This document shows, piece after piece, positions 17,528 through 25,676 of a stretch of DNA of 64,000 nucleotides; position 1 is the stretch's first letter, and every line of letters begins with the position of its first letter. Both the position numbers and the translations under genes were made by a program. This stretch comes from Methylocystis hirsuta (GTDB taxonomy: Bacteria > Pseudomonadota > Alphaproteobacteria > Rhizobiales > Beijerinckiaceae), in NCBI RefSeq assembly GCF_003722355.1, contig NZ_QWDD01000001.1:2526001-2590000 (forward strand). Direction: 5' to 3'. The notes below the pieces were generated by a model. The model did no database searches and was not told the origin of the DNA. It worked only from the letters and a program-made list of their open reading frames with translations.

Positions 17528-17956
17528 ATGAAGGGTCGACTGAATTGCTATTTCGACGCTGCGCTCCTTAAGCGCCTCGATGAACTCGCCGCACGCCGAG
17601 GTCTCTCGAAATCAACCATCGTCGAGGCGGCACTCGCCTCTTTCCTCTCGCCCGACGCCGGCGAGCAGCGAGAGGCGGCGATCACCCGACGGCTCGATAA
17701 AATGACGCGCGCGATCGAACGTCTCGAGCGCGATGTATCAATCGGCAATGAAGCACAAGCGCTCTTTATCCGCGCCTGGCTCACCGCGACGCCGCCACTC
17801 CCCGGAGAGGCGCAAGCCGCAGCCCAGGCTAAAGCAAAAGAAAGATACGAGGCTTTCCTCGAAGCGTTAGGACGAAGGCTGGCGAAAGGACAGCGTTTCG
17901 CTAATGAGGTGTCGCAAGATATCGACACAACGAGACCGGAGACATCTGCGCCGTAG
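17528..17956 (+). CDS. CopG/ribbon-helix-helix protein of the tra operon
   Basis: A 142-residue protein. Its N-terminus KGRLNCYFDAALLKRLDELA followed by RRGLSKSTIVEAALASFLSP is a ribbon-helix-helix domain; residues ~55-110 form a helical region with FIRAWLTATPPLPGE. This gene normally lies between traG and trbB in these elements and probably represses the transfer genes. It starts nine bases after the traG stop with a ggacaaagg site. Here trbB is displaced by ~2.5 kb of inserted DNA. Confidence 0.88.
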   Translation: MKGRLNCYFDAALLKRLDELAARRGLSKSTIVEAALASFLSPDAGEQREAAITRRLDKMTRAIERLERDVSIGNEAQALFIRAWLTATPPLPGEAQAAAQAKAKERYEAFLEALGRRLAKGQRFANEVSQDIDTTRPETSAP

Positions 17957-18193
17957 GTCCGCTTGGCGCCAAATTAGGCCCTTCCCGCTTGTTGGCTCCA
18001 TAATGGCGCATTATGCGAACGCCACCCGCATAAATTGGCGAGCAAGGCCGGCAAGGAGCAACAATGCGCTATCATCGCACCTTCACCGACACGATGAGCC
18101 GTGCGACCGGCGGGGGCTCTCGTTTGGAGAAGAACTGGATTTTGGATCACCACGCCCCATCTCTCTTGGGAGAGGAAGCGGCAGAACATCAAC
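17957..18193 (+). other. Spacer after copG with a doubtful small frame
   Basis: A 77-codon frame from 18064 (starting MRYHRTFTDTMSRATGGGSR) has an aaggag site at good spacing but matches nothing I know and shows no domain. The DNA becomes less GC-rich towards the promoter described next. This spacer marks the left boundary of the DNA inserted between copG and trbB. Confidence 0.35.
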
Positions 18194-18274
18194 TTGACAC
18201 TGATAGGTGCATTCCCTATGTTAGACTCCTCTCAGGAGGGACGATCGATGCGCGGATGGCCTGTAATCCCCTGA
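18194..18274 (+). promoter_or_regulatory. Consensus-like promoter with strong SD and an 8-codon frame
   Basis: ttgaca and tatgtt are separated by 17 bases, a near-perfect sigma-70 promoter. Fourteen bases later comes aggaggg, then an ATG seven bases on. The frame it opens is only eight codons (MRGWPVIP) before TGA. This resembles either a leader peptide or the 5' remnant of a gene deleted when the RelA/SpoT gene was inserted. It points towards the 3' end of that convergent gene. Confidence 0.5.
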
Positions 18275-18306
18275 GTTCAGTTCTATCAACGAGCTAGACG
18301 CCTGTT

Positions 18307-19731
18307 TTACAGAGAGAGAACCTTTCTGTAAGCGGTTCGTTTGTCAATTTCGAAGTACAAATCAGAAACACTCGCGTAGTGAGTGTTCCGGCATAATTGC
18401 CAGGATTCGCGGCATTGCTGAAGGCCCGCCTCTGCCTCACTCTCATTCGTTGCAAACGCGATCTTTACAAATCCATTGGTATCCAATAGAGCGGGGTGCG
18501 CCGGTCGCAACTTTAAAGCTTTCGTAATGAGTTCTTCGGCAGCCTTTTTCGCTTCAGCAAATGTTGGGTTTACTCTGTTTGAAGGCCAGCCGAGTTCGGC
18601 GCGGTAGTAGGCGGCGGCGCTTAACGCTTCGGCGAAAGAAGTTTTGCTGTCTTCATCATCGCCCTTCAGAACCTCTTGCCATCGAAGTCCAGTATCCGCC
18701 TCGATGATGGCCCGATCGACATCACCAAAATAATACAATATGATGGCGGCTAAGCGGTAGGGGCAGGCTTGAGGATAAGGTTTCTGCCTTTTCATGGCGA
18801 GTTTCCACCGATCAATCGCTTCTATGGCATAGGCCAACATGTCATTTGTCGGTCTAGCGACAGCCACTGCAGCGATTATTCTACATAATTCCGCTCCGTA
18901 CCCTGTTTGTTTAGAGACATCGGCGACCATGGACCGGAATGATTTGGTTGCACCGCTATCAAAATCGTTTGACATAAGTTCTAATGCGTGATCTTGCACA
19001 AATGATTGGAGTTCCCTAAGAGCTTCTATTTCGGGGCTCGGCGATGAGCTTGGTTCAATTTCAGATAAATCCGCAAAAGTGCGGTCCATGAGCTCTTTTT
19101 TTGCCAGTTTCTTCTTGTCTTTATCAAATCGCGTACTTTCTTCGACCATGTCCTTTATTATGCCAGACTGTTTTTCGAGTGCAGACAGTATCTTAGCTAG
19201 GACGTCCATCTGTTCCTTATATCTTGGGTCGAGAATAACTTCCGGCTTGTAAGTGAGATCATGGGATTTTACTGTCCAGGAATCAAAAAATACAGTCTTA
19301 ATCTGGATTTCGCAACAGATCGTTGTTAGATGTGGCCGACAGACGACGAAGTGCCTCGCCTCGTACGGAGATTCGTGTGCGCGTTCTTTAACGATATTAA
19401 AGTCTCTGGAAAACGTAGCGCTTTTGATTAGGTTTATTACAGCATCTCGATCGGAATTAAACGGGCAAACAATGGTAATCCCGATAATATCATGAATACC
19501 TTCTATCTCTGTACCTCCGGAAATTAACTGTGCGATTTTCCAAGAATCTTTAAAATGTCGGCCATGTTGCTTATCCGCACGGGAATATATACGATAAATA
19601 CTTTTGTTGCTTTCTAGCAAGCGAGCGTGAGTTTTGAAAAATGTCTTCAGATTCTCCAAAAGCATCTCGTATTCGTCGCCGTGGGTTTCAAGATATCGAT
19701 CAACATATTCAAGGGTAGGCTCTTTTGCCAT
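18307..19731 (-). CDS. RelA/SpoT-domain nucleotidyltransferase-like protein with C-terminal helical repeats
   Basis: A 474-residue protein. Residues ~45-165 resemble a RelA/SpoT synthetase domain: FKDSWKIAQLI (the RxKxxxS region), GIHDIIGITIVCPFNSDRD, ARHFVVC and EIQIKTVFFDSWTVKSHDLT (the ExQxRT box with the following His). The domain is divergent: the usual YxSxH is PYEARH. Residues ~250-470 look like TPR-type helices. It could be a toxSAS-like or defence alarmone/pyrophosphokinase enzyme, or a sensor-coupled synthetase. The codon use is AT-rich compared with the trb genes and the strand is opposite, so it is transferred cargo. There is no antitoxin gene that I can identify. Confidence 0.75.
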   Translation of the reverse strand: MAKEPTLEYVDRYLETHGDEYEMLLENLKTFFKTHARLLESNKSIYRIYSRADKQHGRHFKDSWKIAQLISGGTEIEGIHDIIGITIVCPFNSDRDAVINLIKSATFSRDFNIVKERAHESPYEARHFVVCRPHLTTICCEIQIKTVFFDSWTVKSHDLTYKPEVILDPRYKEQMDVLAKILSALEKQSGIIKDMVEESTRFDKDKKKLAKKELMDRTFADLSEIEPSSSPSPEIEALRELQSFVQDHALELMSNDFDSGATKSFRSMVADVSKQTGYGAELCRIIAAVAVARPTNDMLAYAIEAIDRWKLAMKRQKPYPQACPYRLAAIILYYFGDVDRAIIEADTGLRWQEVLKGDDEDSKTSFAEALSAAAYYRAELGWPSNRVNPTFAEAKKAAEELITKALKLRPAHPALLDTNGFVKIAFATNESEAEAGLQQCRESWQLCRNTHYASVSDLYFEIDKRTAYRKVLSL

Positions 19732-20505
19732 TGGTCATCGCCCTTGTTGCCCAAACGTTCTCGACTTCGAGAGCTTATGAAAAGGTAGCGGTTTGACGAT
19801 CAGATCCACCGCCTGGCTCGATGATTGAGAGCAGATATCTGCTGCTGCATAAGCCGAAACCGGTCAAGTTCACGTGCTCATTAAATGGGATAAAGGATCA
19901 GGCTCTATGTTCTGACGCTCTCTGCGTCTGCACTTTCACCGCACAACCCCAGCGACTGCAACAGTTGTATCCATAAATCAAACCTTCAGCAACAAATTTA
20001 ACTCGTTGAAAAGCAGCCCAGATTTTTTGTGCGAAAGTTTGGTGAAAAAAGGGACATCCTCCTGGACTGACCACAGCGATGGGAAGGCACGCTTTGGGTC
20101 TTGGTTGTGTAAAAACTCAACAGAGATTCCACGGCGGAAAAAGGTCGATGAATTTTTGAGGCCTCACGCCGATCAGAAGGAGGAAAATCGCAAAAGATGA
20201 GGCCGAGAGCCGCCATTTTCGGCTGAATTAAATTTGGCCATCGCGTTTTCACACAGCCAGGGTCACGAGCAGAACATCGAATTTCACCGGCGCCTACATC
20301 CTTGAGGCGAAGCGTATGCTCTCGGCATCGTTCGCGCGACCAGAGATCCCGTGAACCGCAATCTCGATCATTCCCTTCCCCGGTTTTTGCACGCTAGAGC
20401 CCTACGCTCCTAACAGGCTTGTTGCATCCGGTCGGCATCGGCCTTTCTTAATCGACCCCGGATTCGAACCGCCTGCGCGCGATTCGACGAGCACCGGGGA
20501 CGCAA
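19732..20505. other. 774-base gap upstream of trbB with an inverted-repeat remnant
   Basis: No frame here has both a ribosome site and a recognisable domain. ggttgtgtaaaaac at 20103-20116 and gttttcacacagcc at 20245-20258 are inverted copies (12 of 14 pairs) 128 bases apart, resembling ends of a small transposon derivative. A strip with aaggagg at 20177-20183 is not followed by a frame of useful length. The last ~100 bases are GC-rich again and lead into trbB. Confidence 0.45.
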
Positions 20506-21498
20506 TTGCCAACTCACTCCGACAATGCGCAAGCGCTATCACGCAGCGCGCGGATGCTGCGCACGGCGCTGGGCGGGGAGATCGCGGCATGGCTCGATGA
20601 CCAAGGCGTCGTCGAAATCATGCTCAATCCAGACGGCCGGCTCTGGCTCGATCGCCTAACGACCGGGCTTGAGGACACGGGCGCCCGACTTTCGCCGGAG
20701 GATGGCGAACGGATCATCCGACTCGTCGCGCATCATGTCGGCGCCGAGGTGCATGCCGGCGCACCGCGCGTTTCGGCGGAATTGCCAGAAACAGGCGAGC
20801 GCTTTGAAGGCGTGTTGCCGCCGATCGTTTACGCCCCCGCTTTTTCGATCCGCAAGCCAGCTGTCGCGGTGTTCTCGCTCGACGACTATGTCACCAGTGG
20901 CGTCGTCACGAAGCATCAAGGTACGATCCTCAAAGCGGCCATCGCCGAACGCAAGAATGTCCTTGTCGCCGGTGGCACATCGACCGGCAAGACGACGCTC
21001 GCCAACGCTTTGCTGGCGGAAGTCGCCAAAACAAATGACCGCGTCGTTCTGATCGAAGACACGCGCGAACTGCAATGCTCCGCGCCGAACCTCGTTTCGC
21101 TGCGCACCAAGAATGGCGTCGCCTCGCTCTCCGAGCTTGTGCGCTCGTCACTGCGCCTGCGACCCGACCGAATTCCGATTGGCGAAGTGCGCGGCAGCGA
21201 AGCGCTCGATTTGTTGAAGGCGTGGGGCACGGGTCATCCCGGCGGCGTCGGCACCATTCACGCGGGGTCTGCGCTTGGCGCGTTGCGCCGCCTCGAACAG
21301 CTCATCCAGGAAGCCGTCGTCACCGTCCCGCGCGCGCTCATCGCCGAGACGATCCAGATCGTCGCCGTGCTGGCCGGCCGTGGTTCCGAACGCAAGCTGA
21401 TCGAGCTCGCCGCCGTCACAGGCCTCGGCGAACACGGCGATTACGCGCTCGTCGATCTTACCCGCATCAGCTTCGGAGAAGAGCATGAACAGATTTAA
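20506..21498 (+). CDS. trbB: Conjugal transfer ATPase TrbB (VirB11 family)
   Basis: A 330-residue hexameric secretion ATPase. The N-terminal domain runs to about residue 130. Walker A is VAGGTSTGKTTLANALL, the Asp box VLIEDTRELQC, and then RIPIGEVRGSEALDLLKAW and GTGHPGGVGTIHAG (His box). It powers pilus assembly and DNA transfer at the cytoplasmic side of the channel. The start is taken as TTG with ggggac upstream; a later start would remove conserved sequence. It overlaps trbC by 14 bases and opens the trb operon. Confidence 0.93.
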   Translation: MPTHSDNAQALSRSARMLRTALGGEIAAWLDDQGVVEIMLNPDGRLWLDRLTTGLEDTGARLSPEDGERIIRLVAHHVGAEVHAGAPRVSAELPETGERFEGVLPPIVYAPAFSIRKPAVAVFSLDDYVTSGVVTKHQGTILKAAIAERKNVLVAGGTSTGKTTLANALLAEVAKTNDRVVLIEDTRELQCSAPNLVSLRTKNGVASLSELVRSSLRLRPDRIPIGEVRGSEALDLLKAWGTGHPGGVGTIHAGSALGALRRLEQLIQEAVVTVPRALIAETIQIVAVLAGRGSERKLIELAAVTGLGEHGDYALVDLTRISFGEEHEQI

Positions 21499-21820
21499 CA
21501 GCGGCGCGACATTTCGTGCGCGCGTTGGAATTGCGGTTTTCGGACTTGGCATGGCAGTCGTTTCGTCACCCGCGCTCGCCGCCGGCTCAAACATGCCGTG
21601 GGAGCAGCCGCTCCAACAGATATTGCAATCGATCGAAGGCCCGGTCGCCAAGATCATCGCGGTGATCATCATCATCACGACCGGCCTGACGCTCGCCTTC
21701 GGCGACACGTCGGGCGGCTTCCGGCGGTTGGTGCAAATCGTCTTCGGCCTGTCGATCGCTTTTGCGGCGTCGAGCTTCTTTCTCTCCTTCTTTTCCTTCG
21801 GCGGCGGAGCACTGATCTGA
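21485..21820 (+). CDS. trbC: Conjugal transfer pilin TrbC (VirB2 family)
   Basis: A 111-residue pilin precursor. A signal peptide covers residues ~10-33 (VGIAVFGLGMAVVSSPALAA), followed by a short mature N-terminus and two membrane helices (IIAVIIIITTGLTLAFG and QIVFGLSIAFAASSFFLSFF). It forms the conjugative pilus after processing by TraF encoded upstream. It overlaps both trbB and trbD, indicating tight translational coupling. Confidence 0.9.
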   Translation: MNRFNSGATFRARVGIAVFGLGMAVVSSPALAAGSNMPWEQPLQQILQSIEGPVAKIIAVIIIITTGLTLAFGDTSGGFRRLVQIVFGLSIAFAASSFFLSFFSFGGGALI

Positions 21821-22104
21821 TGGAGGGAATCGCGCTTTCAGCGGACGCTTCAATTCCTGGTTTCCGCGTGCCGGTGCGTCGATCATTGACCGAACCGATC
21901 TTTCTCGGCGGCGCGCCGCGCTCGATCGCCATTTTGAATGGCACGCTCGCGGCGGCGCTCGGCTTGGGCCTCCGGCTCTGGATCGCCGGCCTCGTCTTTT
22001 GGGTCGTCGCGCAGACCGCCGCCGTCTGGGCGGGCAAGCGCGATCCCGACTTCGTCGAGGTCGTGCGCCGGCATCTGCGTTATCCGGCGCATTTTGGCGC
22101 TTGA
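21820..22104 (+). CDS. trbD: Conjugal transfer protein TrbD (VirB3 family)
   Basis: A 94-residue inner-membrane protein. It shows the VirB3 pattern: PVRRSLTEPIFLGGAPR, a hydrophobic stretch (SIAILNGTLAAALGLGLRLW with the following IAGLVFWVV) and a basic end with KRDPDFVEVVRRHLRYP. It shares one base with the trbC stop. VirB3-type proteins pair with the TrbE/VirB4 ATPase, which is encoded immediately downstream. Confidence 0.92.
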   Translation: MEGIALSADASIPGFRVPVRRSLTEPIFLGGAPRSIAILNGTLAAALGLGLRLWIAGLVFWVVAQTAAVWAGKRDPDFVEVVRRHLRYPAHFGA

Positions 22105-22115
22105 GGGAAGGCCCC

Positions 22116-24551
22116 ATGCTGAACCTCGCCGAATATCGCAAGAAACCGCAAAGCCTCGCCGATTTCCTGCCATGGGCGGCGCTCGTCGCGCCCGGCGTAA
22201 TCCTGAACAAGGATGGCTCCTTTCAGCGAACGGCGCGCTTTCGCGGGCCGGATCTGGAGAGCGCGACGCCCGCCGAACTCGTCGGCGTCACGGCGCGGCT
22301 CAACAACGCGCTGCGACGTCTTGGCTCCGGCTGGGCGGTCTTTTTTGAGGCGCAGCGCAATCCGGCGCAGGATTATCCGGCGAGTTTCTTTCCCGATTCT
22401 GTTTCGGTGCTGGTCGACGAAGAGCGACGCGCGCAATTCGAAGAAGAGGGCGCGCATTTTGAGAGTGCGTATTTTCTCACGCTCGTCTATCTGCCGCCGG
22501 AAGACGATGCGGCGAGCGCGGAGAGCTGGCTCTATGAAGGCCGCTCGTCCGAACAAGGCGCAAAAAGCGTCCTCTCCTCATTCATCGATCGCAGCAACCG
22601 GCTGCTCCAACTGATCGAGGGCTTTGCGCCGGAGGCCGAATGGCTCTCAGACAGAGAGACGCTGACTTATCTCCATTCGTGCGTTTCGACCAAGCGTCAT
22701 GAGGTGCGCGTTCCCGAGACGCCCATGCATCTCGACGCCATTCTCGTCGACGAGCCCTTAACCGGCGGGCTAGAGCCTCGTTTGGGGAGCGCGCATCTTC
22801 GTACGCTGACCATCCTCGGCTTTCCCTCATCGACCCATCCCGGGATCCTCGACGAACTCAATCGTCTCGCTTTTTCTTATCGCTGGTCGACGCGGGCGAT
22901 CACGCTCGACAAGAGCGATGCAAGCAAGGTGCTCACCCGCATCCGCCGGCAGTGGTTCGCCAAGCGCAAATCCATCCTCGCCATCCTCAAAGAGGTCATG
23001 ACCAATGAGGCGGCGACATTGGTCGACACCGACGCGCATAATAAGGCGCTTGAGGCCGACGCCGCCCTGCAGGACCTCGGCTCCGATCTCATCGGCGAAG
23101 CCTATATGACGGCGACGCTTACCGTCTGGAACGAAGATCCGCGTCTCGCAGACGAAAAGCTGCGGTTTGCCGAAAAGATCATCCAAGGCCGCGACTTCAG
23201 CTGCATGATCGAAACAGTCAACGCCATTGAGGCCTGGCTAGGCTCCCTCCCCGGACATGTCTACGCCAATGTCCGTCAGCCGCCTGTTTCGACGATCAAT
23301 CTCGCCCATATGATCCCGCTCTCGGCGGTCTGGGCGGGACCGCTCACAGACGGGCATCTCAACGCGCCGCCGCTGTTCTTCGCGAAGACCGAAGGCTCGA
23401 CCCCCTTCCGCTTCTCGCTTCATGTCGGCGATGTCGGCCATACGCTCATCGTTGGCCCGACCGGCGCAGGCAAAAGCGTCTTACTGGCGCTGATGGCGCT
23501 GCAATTTCGGCGCTATGAGCATTCGCGCGTCTTCATCTTCGATTTCGGCGGCTCGGCGCGCGCCGCGACGCTCGCTATGGGCGGAAGCTGGCAGGATCTC
23601 GGCGGCGCGCTGTCGGAAGACGCCTTTGAACCGGTTTCCCTGCAACCGCTGGCTAACGTCGTTGATCCAGCGGAACGCAGCTGGGCGGCGGATTGGATCG
23701 ACTCGATCCTCGCGCGAGAGAATGTAACCGTCACTCCAGAAGTGAAGGATCATATCTGGTCGGCGCTTTCGTCGCTATCATCGGCTCCCGTTGACGAGAG
23801 GACGCTCACCGGGCTCTCGGTCCTTCTGCAATCCAATCCTCTAAAACGCGCGCTCAAACCCTACTGCCTCGGCGGGCCGCACGGTCGCCTTCTCGACTCC
23901 GAAGCGGAAGATCTGGGCGACGCTGAGGTTCAATGTTTCGAGACGGAGGGGCTCATCGGCTCCGCCGCGGCACCGGCGGTTCTTTCCTATCTCTTTCACC
24001 GGATCGAGGCGGCGCTCGACGGCTTGCCTGCTTTGCTCATCATCGACGAAGGCTGGCTCGCGCTGGACGATCCGGGCTTCGCCGCGCAACTGCGCGAATG
24101 GCTCAAAACGCTGCGCAAGAAAAACGCCTCCGTCGTCTTCGCCACTCAATCGCTCGCCGATATCGAAACAAGTCCGATCGCGCCCGCGATCATTGAGAGC
24201 TGCCCGACGCGAATCTTTCTGCCCAATGAGCGGGCGATTGAACCGCAAATCCTCGCGATTTATCGCCGCTTCGGCCTCAACGACCGGCAGATCGAGATCA
24301 TCGCGCGGGCGACGCCCAAGCGCGACTATTACTGTCAGTCGCGGCGCGGCAATCGCCTCTTCGAACTCGGACTTGGTCCCCTCACCCTCGCGCTCTGCGC
24401 CGCGTCTTCGAAAAACGATCAGCGGGCGATTTCACAATTTATCGCCGAGCACGGCCGCGAGGGGTTCGCCCGCGCCTGGCTGACGCATCGCGGTCTCCGC
24501 TGGGCCGCCGACCTCCTCCCCAATCCCGCATCTTCGGAGACCTCGTCATGA
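22116..24551 (+). CDS. trbE: Conjugal transfer ATPase TrbE (VirB4 family)
   Basis: An 811-residue ATPase, the usual size. It begins MLNLAEYRKKPQSLADFLPW. Walker A is GPTGAGKSVLLALMALQF near residue 455, Walker B LLIIDEGWLALDD near residue 645, with a downstream VVFATQSLADIETSPIAPAI motif. It energises pilus biogenesis and channel assembly with TrbB. I chose the ATG with gagggaag upstream; the frame is open further 5' over trbD, but that is overlap with another gene. It overlaps trbJ by four bases. Confidence 0.95.
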   Translation: MLNLAEYRKKPQSLADFLPWAALVAPGVILNKDGSFQRTARFRGPDLESATPAELVGVTARLNNALRRLGSGWAVFFEAQRNPAQDYPASFFPDSVSVLVDEERRAQFEEEGAHFESAYFLTLVYLPPEDDAASAESWLYEGRSSEQGAKSVLSSFIDRSNRLLQLIEGFAPEAEWLSDRETLTYLHSCVSTKRHEVRVPETPMHLDAILVDEPLTGGLEPRLGSAHLRTLTILGFPSSTHPGILDELNRLAFSYRWSTRAITLDKSDASKVLTRIRRQWFAKRKSILAILKEVMTNEAATLVDTDAHNKALEADAALQDLGSDLIGEAYMTATLTVWNEDPRLADEKLRFAEKIIQGRDFSCMIETVNAIEAWLGSLPGHVYANVRQPPVSTINLAHMIPLSAVWAGPLTDGHLNAPPLFFAKTEGSTPFRFSLHVGDVGHTLIVGPTGAGKSVLLALMALQFRRYEHSRVFIFDFGGSARAATLAMGGSWQDLGGALSEDAFEPVSLQPLANVVDPAERSWAADWIDSILARENVTVTPEVKDHIWSALSSLSSAPVDERTLTGLSVLLQSNPLKRALKPYCLGGPHGRLLDSEAEDLGDAEVQCFETEGLIGSAAAPAVLSYLFHRIEAALDGLPALLIIDEGWLALDDPGFAAQLREWLKTLRKKNASVVFATQSLADIETSPIAPAIIESCPTRIFLPNERAIEPQILAIYRRFGLNDRQIEIIARATPKRDYYCQSRRGNRLFELGLGPLTLALCAASSKNDQRAISQFIAEHGREGFARAWLTHRGLRWAADLLPNPASSETSS

Positions 24552-25279
24552 TCCGAAAAAAACCGCTTGCAGCTACGACGGCTGTCGCCATCCTTCTCTC
24601 TCTAAACAGTCCCTCATCGGCGCAACTGGCGGTGTTCGATCCCACCAATTACGCGCAAAACGTCATGACGGCGGCCAATACGCTGCGGCAGATCAATAAT
24701 CAGATCACAAGCCTCCAGAACGAGGCTCAGATGCTGATCAATGAGGGCAAGAATCTCGCAAATCTTCCTTACTCCTCGCTGCAAAGCCTCCAACAATCGA
24801 TCGGCGAGACCCAGCGACTGCTTAATGAAGCGCAGCGCATCGCCTATGACGTGCGCCAGATCGATCAGGCCTTCTCGACCCAGTATGGACCGGCAAATGT
24901 CTCGACAAGCTCCGCCTCGCTGATCGATGGCGCGAAGCAGCGCTGGCAGAATTCTCTCGCGGCGCTGCAGGACGCGATGCGCGTTCAGGCCGGCATCGTT
25001 CAATCGATCGATACCGCCAGAACCGAGGCCGGAACGCTGCTCTCATCGAGCCAGTCGGCCGTCGGCGCGCTGCAGGCTTCGCAAGCCGGCAATCAGCTAC
25101 TCGCTCTGCAAAGCAAGCAACTCGCCGATGTGACCGCGTTGCTCGCCTCGCAGGGACGCGCCCAATCACTCGAACTCGCCCGTCAGGCCGAGGCGCAGGA
25201 ACAAGCGCGCGAGCAAATGCGCCGCTTCATCGCCCCCGGCCAGGCCTATCAGCCCGGCACCGTCGCCATGTTCCATTGA
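24548..25279 (+). CDS. trbJ: Conjugal transfer protein TrbJ (VirB5-like)
   Basis: A 243-residue exported protein. The signal peptide is residues ~5-25 (TTAVAILLSLNSPSSAQ). The mature part starts with LAVFDPTNYAQNVMTAANTL and is almost entirely alpha-helical coiled coil, ending ARQAEAQEQAREQMRRF. VirB5/TrbJ proteins are minor pilus-tip components involved in recipient contact and entry exclusion. Its ATG overlaps the trbE stop. Confidence 0.92.
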   Translation: MIRKKPLAATTAVAILLSLNSPSSAQLAVFDPTNYAQNVMTAANTLRQINNQITSLQNEAQMLINEGKNLANLPYSSLQSLQQSIGETQRLLNEAQRIAYDVRQIDQAFSTQYGPANVSTSSASLIDGAKQRWQNSLAALQDAMRVQAGIVQSIDTARTEAGTLLSSSQSAVGALQASQAGNQLLALQSKQLADVTALLASQGRAQSLELARQAEAQEQAREQMRRFIAPGQAYQPGTVAMFH

Positions 25280-25288
25280 AGGCGCGCC

Positions 25289-25672
25289 GTGATGAAGATT
25301 GACCAATGGCTCACCCCCGAGAATTTAGGACTCGTTGCCGTCGGCATTGTCATTGGCGCTGTTTCGCTCATTGGGGTCGAAGGCGCGTACGACACCGATG
25401 TCGCTGCAAGATTGTGCGCCTCAAAAATCTTTGAATTGGCTGAGCCCTCAAAGGCTTCGCCGATTGATAGCGAAACGCTGCGTTGCGCGACGCTTCCGGT
25501 CGAGCAGGCCGACGATCCAAAGTGCCAGGCGCTCTGGGCGACGCTGCGCCGGAAGTTTCTGATGCCAAAGAAGGAGGAGAACAATTCAAGCGCCGCGCCG
25601 GACATGTTTCCCTCCGTCCCCCGCGCGCTCGAAAAGCCGTCGCCCAAAACAGCTCCTCCTCCAAGCGAGTAA
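25289..25672 (+). CDS. trbK: Entry-exclusion-like protein TrbK-alt
   Basis: A ~127-residue protein with one N-terminal membrane segment (LGLVAVGIVIGAVSLIG), a short periplasmic part with three cysteines (RLCASKIF, TLRCATLP, PKCQALWATLRRKFL) and a Pro/Ser/Lys-rich end. The LRC-x-DPKCQALW pattern and its place between trbJ and trbL match the TrbK-alt family, thought to block redundant transfer into cells that already carry the element. GTG and ATG starts lie next to each other. Confidence 0.8.
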   Translation: MMKIDQWLTPENLGLVAVGIVIGAVSLIGVEGAYDTDVAARLCASKIFELAEPSKASPIDSETLRCATLPVEQADDPKCQALWATLRRKFLMPKKEENNSSAAPDMFPSVPRALEKPSPKTAPPPSE

Positions 25673-25676
25673 GCCC

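Noticed and set aside
18064..18297. 77-codon frame with a good aaggag site after copG
   Set aside because: No recognisable domain and it overlaps the strong promoter and short frame; kept only as a note in the spacer entry.
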